Below, piece after piece: positions 1 to 11,378 of a DNA stretch of 64,000 nt. The first letter of the stretch is position 1, and every line of letters begins with the position of its first letter. Source of the DNA: Phascolomyces articulosus. Lineage: Eukaryota > Mucoromycota > Mucoromycetes > Mucorales > Lichtheimiaceae. Made by a program: the position numbers and the translations under genes. The notes under the pieces were generated by a model. That model was not told the DNA's origin and searched no databases. It saw only the letters and a list, made by a program, of their open reading frames with translations. The stretch is taken from contig JAIXMP010000007.1 of NCBI GenBank assembly GCA_025677815.1, positions 868,001 through 932,000 on the forward strand, in the 5' to 3' direction.

Positions 1-160
1 ATAGTCGTTAGATCTTGAAACAATGCGTAAAGTAATGAAAACTCGTTTAGCTGTTTACAAAGTACCTCAATTACTCAAAATAGTATCCGAATTACCAAAG
101 AATGCTATGGGCAAGGTCACTAAAAAAGCACTTATCAAATTATTTGAAGATAATCAATAA
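1..160 (+). CDS. Acyl-CoA synthetase (AMP-binding family), 3' end only
   Basis: Final exon of an adenylate-forming acyl-CoA synthetase; the gene begins outside the window. The first bases end in AG and look like an intron acceptor, with coding sequence from about position 5 to a TAA at 158-160. The last 50 or so residues contain YKVPQ followed by ELPKNAMGKVTKKAL. This is the C-terminal lid of AMP-binding enzymes, including the invariant lysine (in MGKV) that positions the adenylate. The exact wording resembles malonyl-CoA/medium-chain synthetases of the ACSF3 type. Substrate cannot be decided from this fragment. Confidence 0.85.
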
Positions 161-525
161 TTATAATAGAATATACTTTCTTTCTTTTTATTATTTGTTC
201 TTAATAAAAAAAATATGAAAAAAAGTTTTCTTCTGAATGGTTTATTATTACTATGGATTAAACATCCATATCTCTTCTCTTAAACGCTTAATATATACAT
301 ATGTTTATTATTGCCAATGCGTATGGACTTCGTGTTCATAACGATCGTCCCTTTCCTTTGCAGGTATAAAGTTTGTAAAACTCCGTAGCAATAAGTAAAA
401 CAAGCGCGAAAAGTTGACCCATCTCTCTCACCAACCTTAATCCCGCTTTTATAACTTTTTTTTTCTCTTCTCCATTTTACTGCTTTTCTGTATTCAGAAA
501 GCATTGAACGAATATAAAATCTGTC
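161..525. other. Intergenic: 3' flank of the synthetase gene and leader of the beta-adaptin gene
   Basis: AT-rich sequence with no supported gene. It runs from the synthetase stop codon to the beta-adaptin start at 526 and must hold the terminator of the first gene and the promoter of the second. No clear TATA element or other motif was recognised. Confidence 0.6.
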
Positions 526-3500
526 ATGAGCAGGCCTAGATTTTTTGCAACAAACAAAAGAGGTAAATGGATGAGAGTGTTCCTTTTCAAAAATATTGCG
601 GAAGATGTCGGTCGGGAAAGAGAGAGAGAAAGAGAGGATGATCCATTTTAGGTGGAAAGCAATAAAAAAAAAGAGTAAAAGAACCACCCATTTGAAATTA
701 ACACCATTGAACCTTTTTCTCCATATATTATATAGGCGAAAACTATGAACTTAAAGCCGAGTTAAATAGCGAATATCGCCACGTTAGAAAAGATGCTGTG
801 AAAAAAGTCATTGCCAATATGACTGTAGGCAAAGATGTCAGTGGTCTTTTCCCGGATGTATTAAAGAACATGCAAACAGAAGATATTGAACTCAAGAAAC
901 TCGTCTATTTGTATCTCATGAATTACGCAAAGACACAACCTGAATTAGTCATTTTAGCTGTGAATACGTTTGTCAAGGTAATTAATATATAAAATAATAT
1001 TCTTCAAGGTGAATCTAATTAAAAGACAAAAATAACTTAATATTATTCTCAACTATATAAAAGGACTCGGATGATCCAAACCCACTTATCCGTGCACTTT
1101 CTATTCGTACCATGGGTTGTTTACGCGTTGATAAAATTATTGACTATCTTACTGAACCATTAAGAAAATGTCTCAAGGTAACAAAAACTCTGGTTTTTTT
1201 TGTAATCATGCATGTTTCATTCATTTATAAATATATTTATGGGTTATATATATATTTATCTTTTTTTAGGATGAAAATCCTTATGTTCGTAAAACAGCCG
1301 CTATTTGTGTTGCCAAGTTATATGAACTTAATCCTGAATTGGCTCTTGAACAAGATTTTGTCAGTGCAGTCCAAGAAATGGTTTCAGATATCAATCCAAT
1401 GGTCGTTGCCAATGCCGTAATTTCTCTTTCGGATATCAATGAACTTTCTAAGAATAATGATGTGTTTGTTGTAAATACTACCATTTTAAACAAATTACTG
1501 CATGCCCTGAACGAATGCACCGAGTAAGTTTTGAATCCTATTCTATTAATCAATATAAATGATAGAAAAAAATAAATGTTAACTCAATAATGTATGTATA
1601 TAGATGGGGTCAAATCGCCATATTAACAGCCTTGGCTGATTATAAGGCTGCCAATGGAAAGGAAGCAGAAGGTATCTGTGATCGTGTTTTACCTCGTTTG
1701 CAACATGCCAATGGTGCTGTTGTATTGGCAGCAATCAAAGTAAACTAAAATATGATAAAAAAAGGGGGGCGAAGGAGAAAGGAGAGTGACGATAAGTCTA
1801 TAAATTTTATAAACTCGTCCATTTTAATTTATCCATCTTTCTTACATTTTTTTAGGTTCTTTTGCTCAACATGCGACTTGTTAAGGACGAAAACCTTATC
1901 AAGAGCTTCTGTCGTAAAATGGCACCACCTTTGGGTAAATTAGCAATCTTCAAAATATTATTTTATGACATTTATTAACTTTCTTTTTTTAACACGATAA
2001 TAATTATTATATTAGTGACATTGCTTTCCAGTCCACCTGAAGTACAGTATATTGCTTTGAGAAATATTAGTTTGATTTTGCAAAAACGGCCCGAAGTTTT
2101 GTCGAATGAAATGCGTGTATTTTTCTGTCGATACAACGACCCTCCTTATGTCAAACTTGAAAAGTTGGAAATTTTGATTCGATTATGTAACGACCGAAAT
2201 GTTGATCAACTTCTTAGTGAACTTAAAGAGTAAGTAGATGGTTTAAAGATGAAGAGGATACCCCACAATATGTTCTTATTGCAGTTTGTTTTTTTTATAA
2301 ATGTAAAACTCACATGTGAATGAATACTATATTTTCTTCTTCTAGGTATGCTAATGAAGTTGATGTTGATTTTGTTCGAAAATCAGTCAGTGCTATTGGC
2401 CGATGTGCCATCAAGATTGAAGAAGCTGCTGAACGTTGTATTAATGTTCTTTTGGATTTGATCAATACTGGTGTTAGCTATGTTGTGCAAGAAGCCATCG
2501 TAGTCATCAAGGTATATTTAAATTTATTTTAAATACACTTAACAGAGAAAAGAAGATTTGATTGATCTTATTTCTTTTTATTTGTACGGCGGGCTTGGAT
2601 TTTATAGGATATCTTCCGTAAATACCCTCAAAAATACGAAGGCATTATTCCAACCCTTTGTGAAAACTTGGATGCATTGGATGAACCTGAAGCCAAGGCT
2701 TCTTTGACTTGGATCATTGGTGAATATGCTGAACGAATTGAAAATGCAGATGATTTGATCAATATGTTTGTTGAAAACTTTAAGGAAGAAAATGCACAGG
2801 TAAAAAAAAAAAAAAAAACTTGCTATAAAGGGAGGAGGCATATGTATTATTTGTAGACAACATACAGTGGGTTAAATATATAATTTATATCAATTATAGG
2901 TTCAATTGCAATTCTTGACTGCCACTGTCAAACTGTTTTTGAAGAAACCTGCAGAGAATCAAGATCTTGTACAACGTGTTCTTCAAACTGCTACAAATGA
3001 ATGCGATAATGCAGATATTAGAGACAGAGCTTATGTTTACTGGCGATTATTATCAACAGATCCACAAGCAGCCAAGGTAAAGGATATTAAAAAAGGGGCG
3101 ATGTTTTGAGTCATTGAATGGTATAATCGCTCATCTTTTATGTACAAAAATAAAACACTTAGGCTGTTGTGCTTTCTGAAAAGCCTCCTATTGCTGGGGA
3201 GAATGCAGGTCTTTCTCCAGGTATGCTCGACGAAATGTTGTATCATATTGGATCCCTTGCATCTGTATACCATAAACCTCCAGAAACATTTATTGCTGGT
3301 AGAAAATATGGTGCGGACAGTGTTACCAAGGGCGTTTCAAGGTAATAACGACAAAATGAGGGAGTTTTTTTTTGGATATCATACGACAAAAAAAAATATG
3401 AAACTTATAATTTTATACATTAAATACGTAGCCATGCCGATGAAGATGATGAAACAGCACCACCACCACAAATTCAAGCTGCTATCAAAAACAACGATCT

Positions 3501-3894
3501 CGGTAACCTGCTCGATTTGGATTGGGATGAACCAAGTGCATCTTCTCCTATTGTAACCGATAGCCCACATAACAACCCGATGAGTGATCTTTTGTCCATT
3601 GGAGGTGGTGGAGATAGCAGCAGTAGTAACACTATGAATAATAATGCACCAAAGTCCAATGTAGATGATATCCTTTCACTTTTCAATGCTCCTTCTCAAC
3701 AACAACAACAAGCAGCTCCACAACCACAAAATGCTTTAATGATGGCTGGTGATTTGTTTGGCTCTTCATCACCTGCTCCTACTTTACCATCTCAACAGCA
3801 ACAATCACCTTTATCGTCTGCTTTATCTCCATCCCCACCGGTACAGCAACAACAGGAACAAGCTAAACATGATCCATTTGCTGATCTCCTATAA
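526..3894 (+). CDS. Clathrin adaptor complex (AP-1/AP-2) beta subunit, beta-adaptin
   Basis: Large beta subunit of a clathrin adaptor, acting in vesicle formation at the trans-Golgi/endosome or plasma membrane. Exons: 526-562, 736-977, 1064-1177, 1270-1523, 1604-1739, 1856-1934, 2016-2229, 2346-2511, 2608-2799, 2900-3076, 3163-3341, 3432-3894. They sum to 2253 nt, or 750 aa, with every junction in phase. The short first exon was chosen because its end (ATNKRG) joins directly to the family's [10 protein letters not shown] start. Residues 1-590 or so are the HEAT-repeat trunk ([37 protein letters not shown]). The hinge is Ser/Gln-rich and carries a clathrin-box-like LLDLD. The protein ends at DPFADLL with no appendage (ear) domain, as in yeast beta-adaptins. 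AP-1 is favoured over AP-2, but this is not settled. Confidence 0.95.
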
Positions 3895-4713
3895 AACCAT
3901 AAGAAAAAAGACAATACACTTTCCCTTCGTACAGATCCACACTATTCCATTTTACCTATTACAAGAAGACAATATATTATGTATACATGTTTAAACAATC
4001 CATATATCTCTCTTTTTTATTTCATTTTTTTTTCTGCTCTTGTGATTTTATTCTTTTTTTTTTTTATCTATTCTTATATTTTTTAGTTTCGTGCGAGATA
4101 TAATATGGTGATTTACGTTGTTAAAAAAAATAGAGATTATGTTTTGGTACATATGGAATATTAACCTTTGATGTTTTATTTTATCAGTTAATGGAGCCAT
4201 GTCTTTTTTTTATTTTTGAATTATTACATTACTGTGGCAGATGGATTAGTTGTTGTTTATTTAATACAAGTAAAGCGACTTGTCCCAAAAGCAAACAGCG
4301 TTCAATATTATACTTTTTTTAATATAATAATCAGAAGAACAAACACAAGGTCAGAAAATATATGTAACATCTTATATGTTACATTGTTCCTGTGGAATCA
4401 TTTTACTACTTCCATTTCATATATGGATGTCTATTCAAGGGGTACGGAAAAACGAGGCAATGCCAATTTGAATAGAAAAAAAAAATGTGAAAAAAATAAT
4501 TAAACTACTAATTGTGAATGGACTGAAAAAAATAAACTTAAATAAGATATGATATACAATATAGAAAGAACTGATACTACAAAATATGAAGTGGAAGTAA
4601 GAATGATATAGAAATTTATCATACAACTGAATATGATATGACAAAAAAAAAAAAAATAGACGATTTCATTCCATGCATCACCAAGAAGTTCGTGGTCGTT
4701 TTAATGGAAATTA
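3895..4713. other. Intergenic between convergent genes
   Basis: AT-rich 3' flanks of two convergent genes. Several poly-T/poly-A tracts and AATAAA-like words are present. No coding region or RNA gene was recognised. Confidence 0.6.
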
Positions 4714-7700
4714 CTAAATATTTGCACCACCACGTCCCCTTCCACCACGTCCTCTGCCGCGTCCTCTGCCGCGTCCTCTGTCTTGATCTTGTCCACGTCC
4801 ACGTCCCCTTCCTGCTGCTCCTCTTCCTGGTAAGGTACGAGTTACAGCTCGTCCTGGTGGGCGGTTGGGAGAATTCACGATTGAATAAACTGTGTATGAA
4901 ACAGGACCACCTGCAACTTGACTATAGAAGGACGTTCTTCTCACACGGACCATTTCCAAGTTTTCCACATTACTCGTTAACCTTGTAAGTAATACCCTAT
5001 AAAATGATGATAATAATGGTGGTACAGTTAGAAATAATTTAATTTGATATATAAAATAACAATTACTTGTTATATACTTTTCAAAAAAAAAAATACATAC
5101 GAATGGTAAGTTGTGTTTTGAATATAATGTATCCAAACAACCTGCTCAAATGGGGTTCCATCCTCTTGCACTACCTGTAATAACGCACCAAAAAGGTCGA
5201 TTCGGTTGCTACCAGGTACTGCAGCAGTATCACAATAATACGGATGATTAGGAATATCTAAGAACCGATCAATAAACAAATCCACGATACGTTGCCATGT
5301 AAAAGTAGGGTGTTCGGCCTCCTCTTCCACAAATCCTCGCATTCTCAATCCGAGTTGTTGTAGGGTTCTTTGGAAGCAGAGGAAATACGAGTTACGGCTA
5401 TGTAATAATAGGTACCACTCATCCACAAACTAGCGATTGTCACCAGCTACCCGTGGTTGAGGAACAACATTACCCAGCTCTAAGCGAGCACCCATGGGTT
5501 GATCTGCAATGGCGTTGATGACCAGGCCAACTCGTTGTTGGGCATTAACTCCACGCGCATTAGTGTCCACAATTGGAGGTACCACCACTTGCACTTCCGG
5601 AGCCTGAGGTTGAGAAAATACCAATTCCTGGCCATTTGCCCCTTGTTGTTTCAAGACCTATATAGATAACGTTATATTTAGAAAATTGTCGAACTATATT
5701 ACAGGGTAAATGTATAATATATAAAGAAAGATAGAAAACTTACTAAAGCGTGTTCGCAGACATCTGGATCCAAATCCAGAATTTGCGATCCACGATATGC
5801 CTTACCAATAAAAATTCCTTCACTCCCATATGCTGTTCCAGAAAACAATTCATCCACGAACACGGTACAGTGAATTTTCCCTTGGGAATCGCATACAACA
5901 GGTTGCCGGATAAAATAATGAATTAACCTACCACGCAAACGAGCCATGACACCAAGGCGCGAGCGACGGGCCATTTCGGTGGCGGGAACTGGGCGAATAC
6001 GACTACGTAGATCTCACATATGTTCTTCAAATGCTCCTTGTAACACTTCTGGTATATTTCGCCATTTGTCTCCGCCAGTCCACCAAGCTGGAGGGTTTCG
6101 AACCCTTGTTTGAATAATGCGGGCTCGACTCAATGATATGCCAGGTATTGGTGTTGTGCGTTCTACACCTATTCGATTCAAAATGTGGGCAAAGACGGAT
6201 TGCCCCTCCCTAATGTTGTCGAACCAGTTTACCCAGACATTGTCATTGTGGTGGTTGTTGTAACTTGGGAGACGTCTTAGTTCGGGATAACGCCTTCGTT
6301 CAAGATCCAGTCGTTGTAAAAGTCTTCCTGCGCTTCTAGGAGGATACTGGGTAAGACCATAGCGAGCGTGTTTTTGATGTATGGCGACGGATGCGTACTC
6401 CGCTGGTCTATATGCTAATGTTCCAGGAGGAGGAAGGCCGTTTACTTCTGCCAGCAGAAGGATACCACGGATACGTTTTAACAAAGGGAAAAATAAATAT
6501 GGGTATATTTTTCTTAGCATATATCAAAGAACCATAACATGTACTAATCTCAATTAAAAGCATTGCATTACATACCAGTTGTAAGTGTTGATGTTAAATT
6601 GATTGTTACTTCTCTTGCTTGCTGTAATTGTGCCGCCAATTGATTATTTGCTAAACGTGCTTCTAATCGTTCAAGGGCTTCTTCACAGAATTGACGTGAA
6701 CCTGGTTCGTTGTTACTGACATTGATCAACAATATGTCAAGCACAACGTCAATTAGCAATATTGTTTTACACCATGTCAAATGCATGAATCGTAAGATAA
6801 TTGGATCAGCCAGACCATAGCTCACAAAACCCGGGTCAAGCTGATACATAAGTATCTCAAAGTTCGCATTTGGCTCCGGAGTCAACGTGCTAGGCACAAA
6901 TTCATTGTTGTAATCGATGATTTCCGGCATTCCAATCTTTGCTGCGTATTCATTTTCTCCGAGAGAGTAGCTATATATATAAATAGAGAGAGTAGATAAT
7001 ATAACATATCATTATTAATTACCAATTGTTTCAATCAAAATGAACATATATATATATATAGTATACCATACGTACCCATCCCCAAAATTGGAAAAGGCTA
7101 CAGCAGCAGGCTGAAAACCCAATGTGACAACTACAATTGCTTGTAGTTGTCTAATTATGCTGGCAGATACATTAACCATAACGCTAGGTAATTCGCCTCT
7201 TCTTCTGCACCGCAGACGACAGTGCCAGAGATCGTGGAATGAAGGAGGAAAGAAATCATTGGTTTTATGATTAATGAAACAATGCCGGAGTAGATCGGCA
7301 GTCAAAGCACCACTGCGCGACCCAGCAAAAAACGGACGTAACTCTGCAAAGTCAGAGCGAGTTATATCCTTTGCGAATATAGTAAATGGTGTCACGATGG
7401 TGCTATGTTGACCCAGAGATTGAATGTAACATGGGCGTGGGATCGATTGATTGGTATAAAACTGTATATGTTGTGCTTGAATCAGTGCACTCCTAGCCGG
7501 ATCTTCAATTCCGAGATCAAAGCGATAACCTTGATGGTAAATGTTGTGGATCGTATCTTCTTGTTGCAAATGATGATTTTGATCAGCATAATTTATTTGA
7601 GTTGCATCACCCGTGGGATCTGTGTATAAATATTGGTATGCCAAATTACAATGACCAATTTGTTGTATAGTATTCAGGTCTGCAGCATCCGGTTGATAGG

Positions 7701-8547
7701 CGCGATAAAACCCTCCAGGTTGAGAATTAAGTAGCACTGAGCGGCCCATAAAATGAATCAATAACTGCTCTCGTCCATCTATTTCGTAGCGATGAGCAAA
7801 ACTGTTTTCTGGTGCGTTGAATGTAAAATGCGGGAAATAGAATATGCGAAATTGGATGGCTGGATACAGATGGTGAACGCATCGATAGAAATTTGAAAAT
7901 CGGGTATGCACATTCAGTGCTGTATTGTCATGAAGATGCCCACGCGGTGTATTTTGACTTGTACATCCGACGTAACGTATGTGTATATTGTTTAGGGTTG
8001 GATGCAGATCGTGTTGTTCAACAAAGTTGGAAACAAAAATGGTATCGGCTGGATATACTAATATAAAGCACGTTATATTTAAGTTATTATTAATTTGATA
8101 TTTATATATAGTAGTATATACGTTGAATATGATATATTTGGTTACTAGTTGTTAATTGTACTTACACCGTCGATACAGTTCAAAAACTCGGTTAAGCTCA
8201 TCAACCCTCAAGTGTAAAGATCGTATATAATAATAAACATTTTGACCAACGTGAAACTGCGCTTGTGCTTCTTGTGCCTCGGTTGTCACTTCAGTTAAGC
8301 CCAGGAAGTCCACCAAATCATTGTCTGTTACAATTGAAGAATTCACACATATTTCTAATAGTCGCGCCAATGTAGTTTCGCCATGTACGTTTACTTGCTC
8401 GGTGAGCAACTCTGCAAAGGCTTCGGTATTTGGTTGTAACGGAACTCTACTTTCGGCAAGACGATCTTCAATGATTTCAACCATTTGCACCTATGGACTT
8501 CTATTTGGTTGGATCGCCAAAGCTGGTTGGATGTTAATGTCGGTCAT
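4714..8547 (-). pseudogene. Six-exon GIY-YIG nuclease-like protein with RG-rich tail; frame interrupted by three in-frame stops
   Basis: Minus-strand exons 8547-8166, 8057-7076, 6970-6576, 6447-5744, 5657-5101 and 4996-4714 total 3303 nt (1101 codons including the final stop), and all five introns are phase-consistent. Three internal stops lie in frame: TAG at 8493-8491 (codon 19), TGA at 6016-6014 (codon 731) and TAG at 5432-5430 (codon 897). There are no clear frameshifts. The acceptor at 6448 is the least certain junction. Codons 130-240 look like a GIY-YIG nuclease: IRYVG (156-158), an Arg/His-rich stretch, then REQLLI (Glu224) and LLNS (Asn238), which fit the catalytic Glu and Asn. The middle (about 240-1000) is unrecognised. 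The last 40 residues are dense RG/GRG repeats, typical of nucleic-acid binding. It may be a recent pseudogene, split small genes, or a product of stop readthrough. It is not a housekeeping gene that I recognise. Confidence 0.6.
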
Positions 8548-11378
8548 TTTTATTAAAAAAAAAAACTAAAGATAGATAGGTAACAATATCTAAAGAAGAA
8601 AGAGAATAATGTTGCTTTTATACTATTCCTAAATGTAATTTATCACTTTTTGAAAATATGTCAAGTTTTTTTCACGTTTGTGATTATGCGTCTTTCCCCC
8701 TCCCCTTTTTTTAAAAAAAAAATTATTGTTCTTGTTTTTGATGCCCCCCCCATATAGAGTAAAAAGCTACTTTTTTATTTATCTTCTGTATCTCTTCTTT
8801 CCGTATCTTCACCCTATGATATCAAGTTCACCAAGCAAGGCAAATAATTCAATTATAAAAACAACAAACACCGGACGTTTGACAACATCTATTTCTAATA
8901 GGATGAGCAAGAGATCAAATTTATAGTAATGTATTATTTTTCAACCCAATAAACTCAAATTGGAACATAATAGAAGTCTTCAAAGGCATTTCCTCAACCG
9001 ATTCCCATCCCTCGCTGTTATTATATCCTTTGATCACACAGACATTTGATGATATATATAAACCCCTTTGTTTAGCAGGACACATGTACAAAGAAACATT
9101 TGTTTTGCCTTATTAATAAACTTAATATTGAGTATAGCTCTTTTCATTGTGATAGCTGAAGAGGAAGAGTTTTACGCATGAATAAGCGGATGATGAAAAC
9201 GTAGATCATTTTCATATACAAGTAATGTCATGAAAACAGGGATCAGGGATCACATGTACAAAGAAACATTTGTTTTGCCTTATTAATAAACTTAATATTG
9301 AGTATAGCTCTTTTCATTGTGGCAGTTGAAGAGGAAGAGTTTTATGCATGAATAAGCGGATGATGAAAACGTGGATCATTTTCATATATCAGTAGTGTCA
9401 TGAAAACAGGGATCAGGGGCATATATATATTATCTCAGCGATCTAAAGCACATTCCATATAAGGGTAAAAATCCACTATAGAATTAAATAGAATACTTGA
9501 TCGCCCATATTTTCTCATAAACATGTGCTTAAGTTATATGTACATTTTTTTTATTGTTTGTTGAAGAAGAATATAGGAACACTGTAGCGTCCTCCTGTCA
9601 TGTAATGATGTAACCGTAAAAATATACTTTGATTGTCGACTAAAGCAGTTTGATAGAAACACATACATATATTTATTGTTCTTATTCCCTTTGCCGTTAG
9701 CGATGTAAAACACACATAATTTGTACAGTAAGTAACATAAGATTGATAATCAACATTACATTATTGATTATTATCACTTTCTACAACAATTTTAGTATAT
9801 CATTATTGACTATTATATCATTTTGCTGTCAATGAGTCGTATAATATAGCTCCATTGTGTATTATTAGATATATAGTGTAACTAAAGTGACATTTACACT
9901 TGTTATTATGCATTTGAATTTGTGGAACGCTAAATATACGGGGACTCCTAAATAAAGTTTCTTTTTCCCCCACCCCCAAAAAAAATAGCAAGTTGTACTA
10001 CCACCATGAGCTTAAGATGAAGAAAAGATTCATTATATAAAAGTTAATTTATTGTCAGTGGTCACAGCTATTCTCTACCATAACTTAATGGTAACATTCT
10101 ATCGTATATATATATATAAACCTCTTATAGAAAAGGAAAAGTATATGCTGATAAAGTTCAATTATATAAGATGAATTTATATAATATGCTAAATTCACAT
10201 GTACTTTTTTTCTGGGGAATTATTTGGATGTGGGAATCTTATTTTATATACACGTATAAAAAAAAAATATTGGAAATGACAACCAATGAGTTTAAAATAA
10301 TGAACTTTAATGCGTTAGCCAAGTTTGTATCATTGATACTTTGGACTCTTATATCATGTACATACAAAATAATGAAAAAATTGAACTCTTCTTATCCAAG
10401 AAGAAGTAGGTCTAGATATTAGTAGCATTCATGTTGTCCACCTATTAAACAACGGGCAGTTATAAGAACAATTAAAGAATGTACAATGAGTCATGTGGTG
10501 AGAATATTACTATTGGTATATTATTGGTGATATCAAAGAACACTCTCAGTCGCACATGATTTCAGCCTGCAACATAATGCATAATAAAAAGTTATTGTTA
10601 ACAAGAACATACTTTTTTTAAAAATAAGATCGAATCGATCTATCCTATTTGGTTGACAAGAAAAGAGAGTTTAAAAAGAAGATGGTTACTTAATAATATA
10701 TAAACCTGAGGAAAATGACATGATCAATAAGTTTATTATAGAGAGTGCAATGAATAATAGTAAATACATACTTTTCTTTGATTAAACTGCATATCGAGTG
10801 AATGAAAGAAAAAAAAAGCTAGGAAAACATGGGCTTGCGTGTGATCTTTTTATATATGAAAACTATATTATAATTAGTACATGTGTATATGCGATATGTG
10901 TGGTAGGATGTGTGAATGAATGCGTGTGTGTATGATTATATACATGTGTGTTACCTTTATTTCAATATCAAGAGGCATCACGAAAAGAAAAAGCGCGGGA
11001 GGATTTGTTTCTCAGCGAACTCTTTTTTCTCTCTTCCTCTCATTTCTTACAACGATTTACCGACTTTTGTAAAAAGCTTAGTTGAGTTATACCAACCAAC
11101 TTTTTTACACACACAACTTTACCCAGACTAGTTTCTTTTTTATCATCCACATAACATAAAAAGAGAAACGCGCCCCTCGCGCACTTAATATTTCTATCTT
11201 ATTGCCATACAAAAGCATCATTTTATTATTATAATAATAATAATAATAGTATCATATCACAACAACCCACAAAAAGAAAAATTCTTTTCTTTCTTTTTCA
11301 AAATATACTTTTTGTAACCTTTCCTCTCACTTTCTCTTTATTTGTCCTCGCTAGTCTCGTTAACTTATAATCTGTATC
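8548..11378. other. Long AT-rich intergenic region between divergent genes
   Basis: No convincing gene was found on either strand; the open frames are short and without family features. It holds the 170-bp tandem duplication at 9079-9418. Near the right end is the pyrimidine-rich leader of the hexokinase-like gene (CT-rich tracts around 11020-11360), including a short ATA/ATT repeat near 11227-11249. Confidence 0.6.
9079..9418. repeat. Tandem direct duplication, two copies of about 170 bp
   Basis: Two adjacent direct copies, about 9079-9248 and 9249-9418. Both contain CACATGTACAAAGAAAC, a shared stretch around GAAGAGGAAGAG, and the ending AAAACAGGGATCAGGG. They differ at only a few bases, such as GATAGCTGAAG versus GGCAGTTGAAG and TTACGCATG versus TTATGCATG. 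No coding potential was seen. It looks like a recent simple tandem duplication. Confidence 0.9.

Noticed and set aside
280..687. 135-codon open frame on the minus strand
   Set aside because: It overlaps the beta-adaptin first exon and intron on the opposite strand, has a composition typical of translated low-complexity DNA and no family features.
10171..10422. 83-codon plus-strand frame in the 8.5-11.4 kb gap
   Set aside because: Lys/Ile/Asn-rich translation of AT-rich DNA, no splice partners and no recognisable motif.
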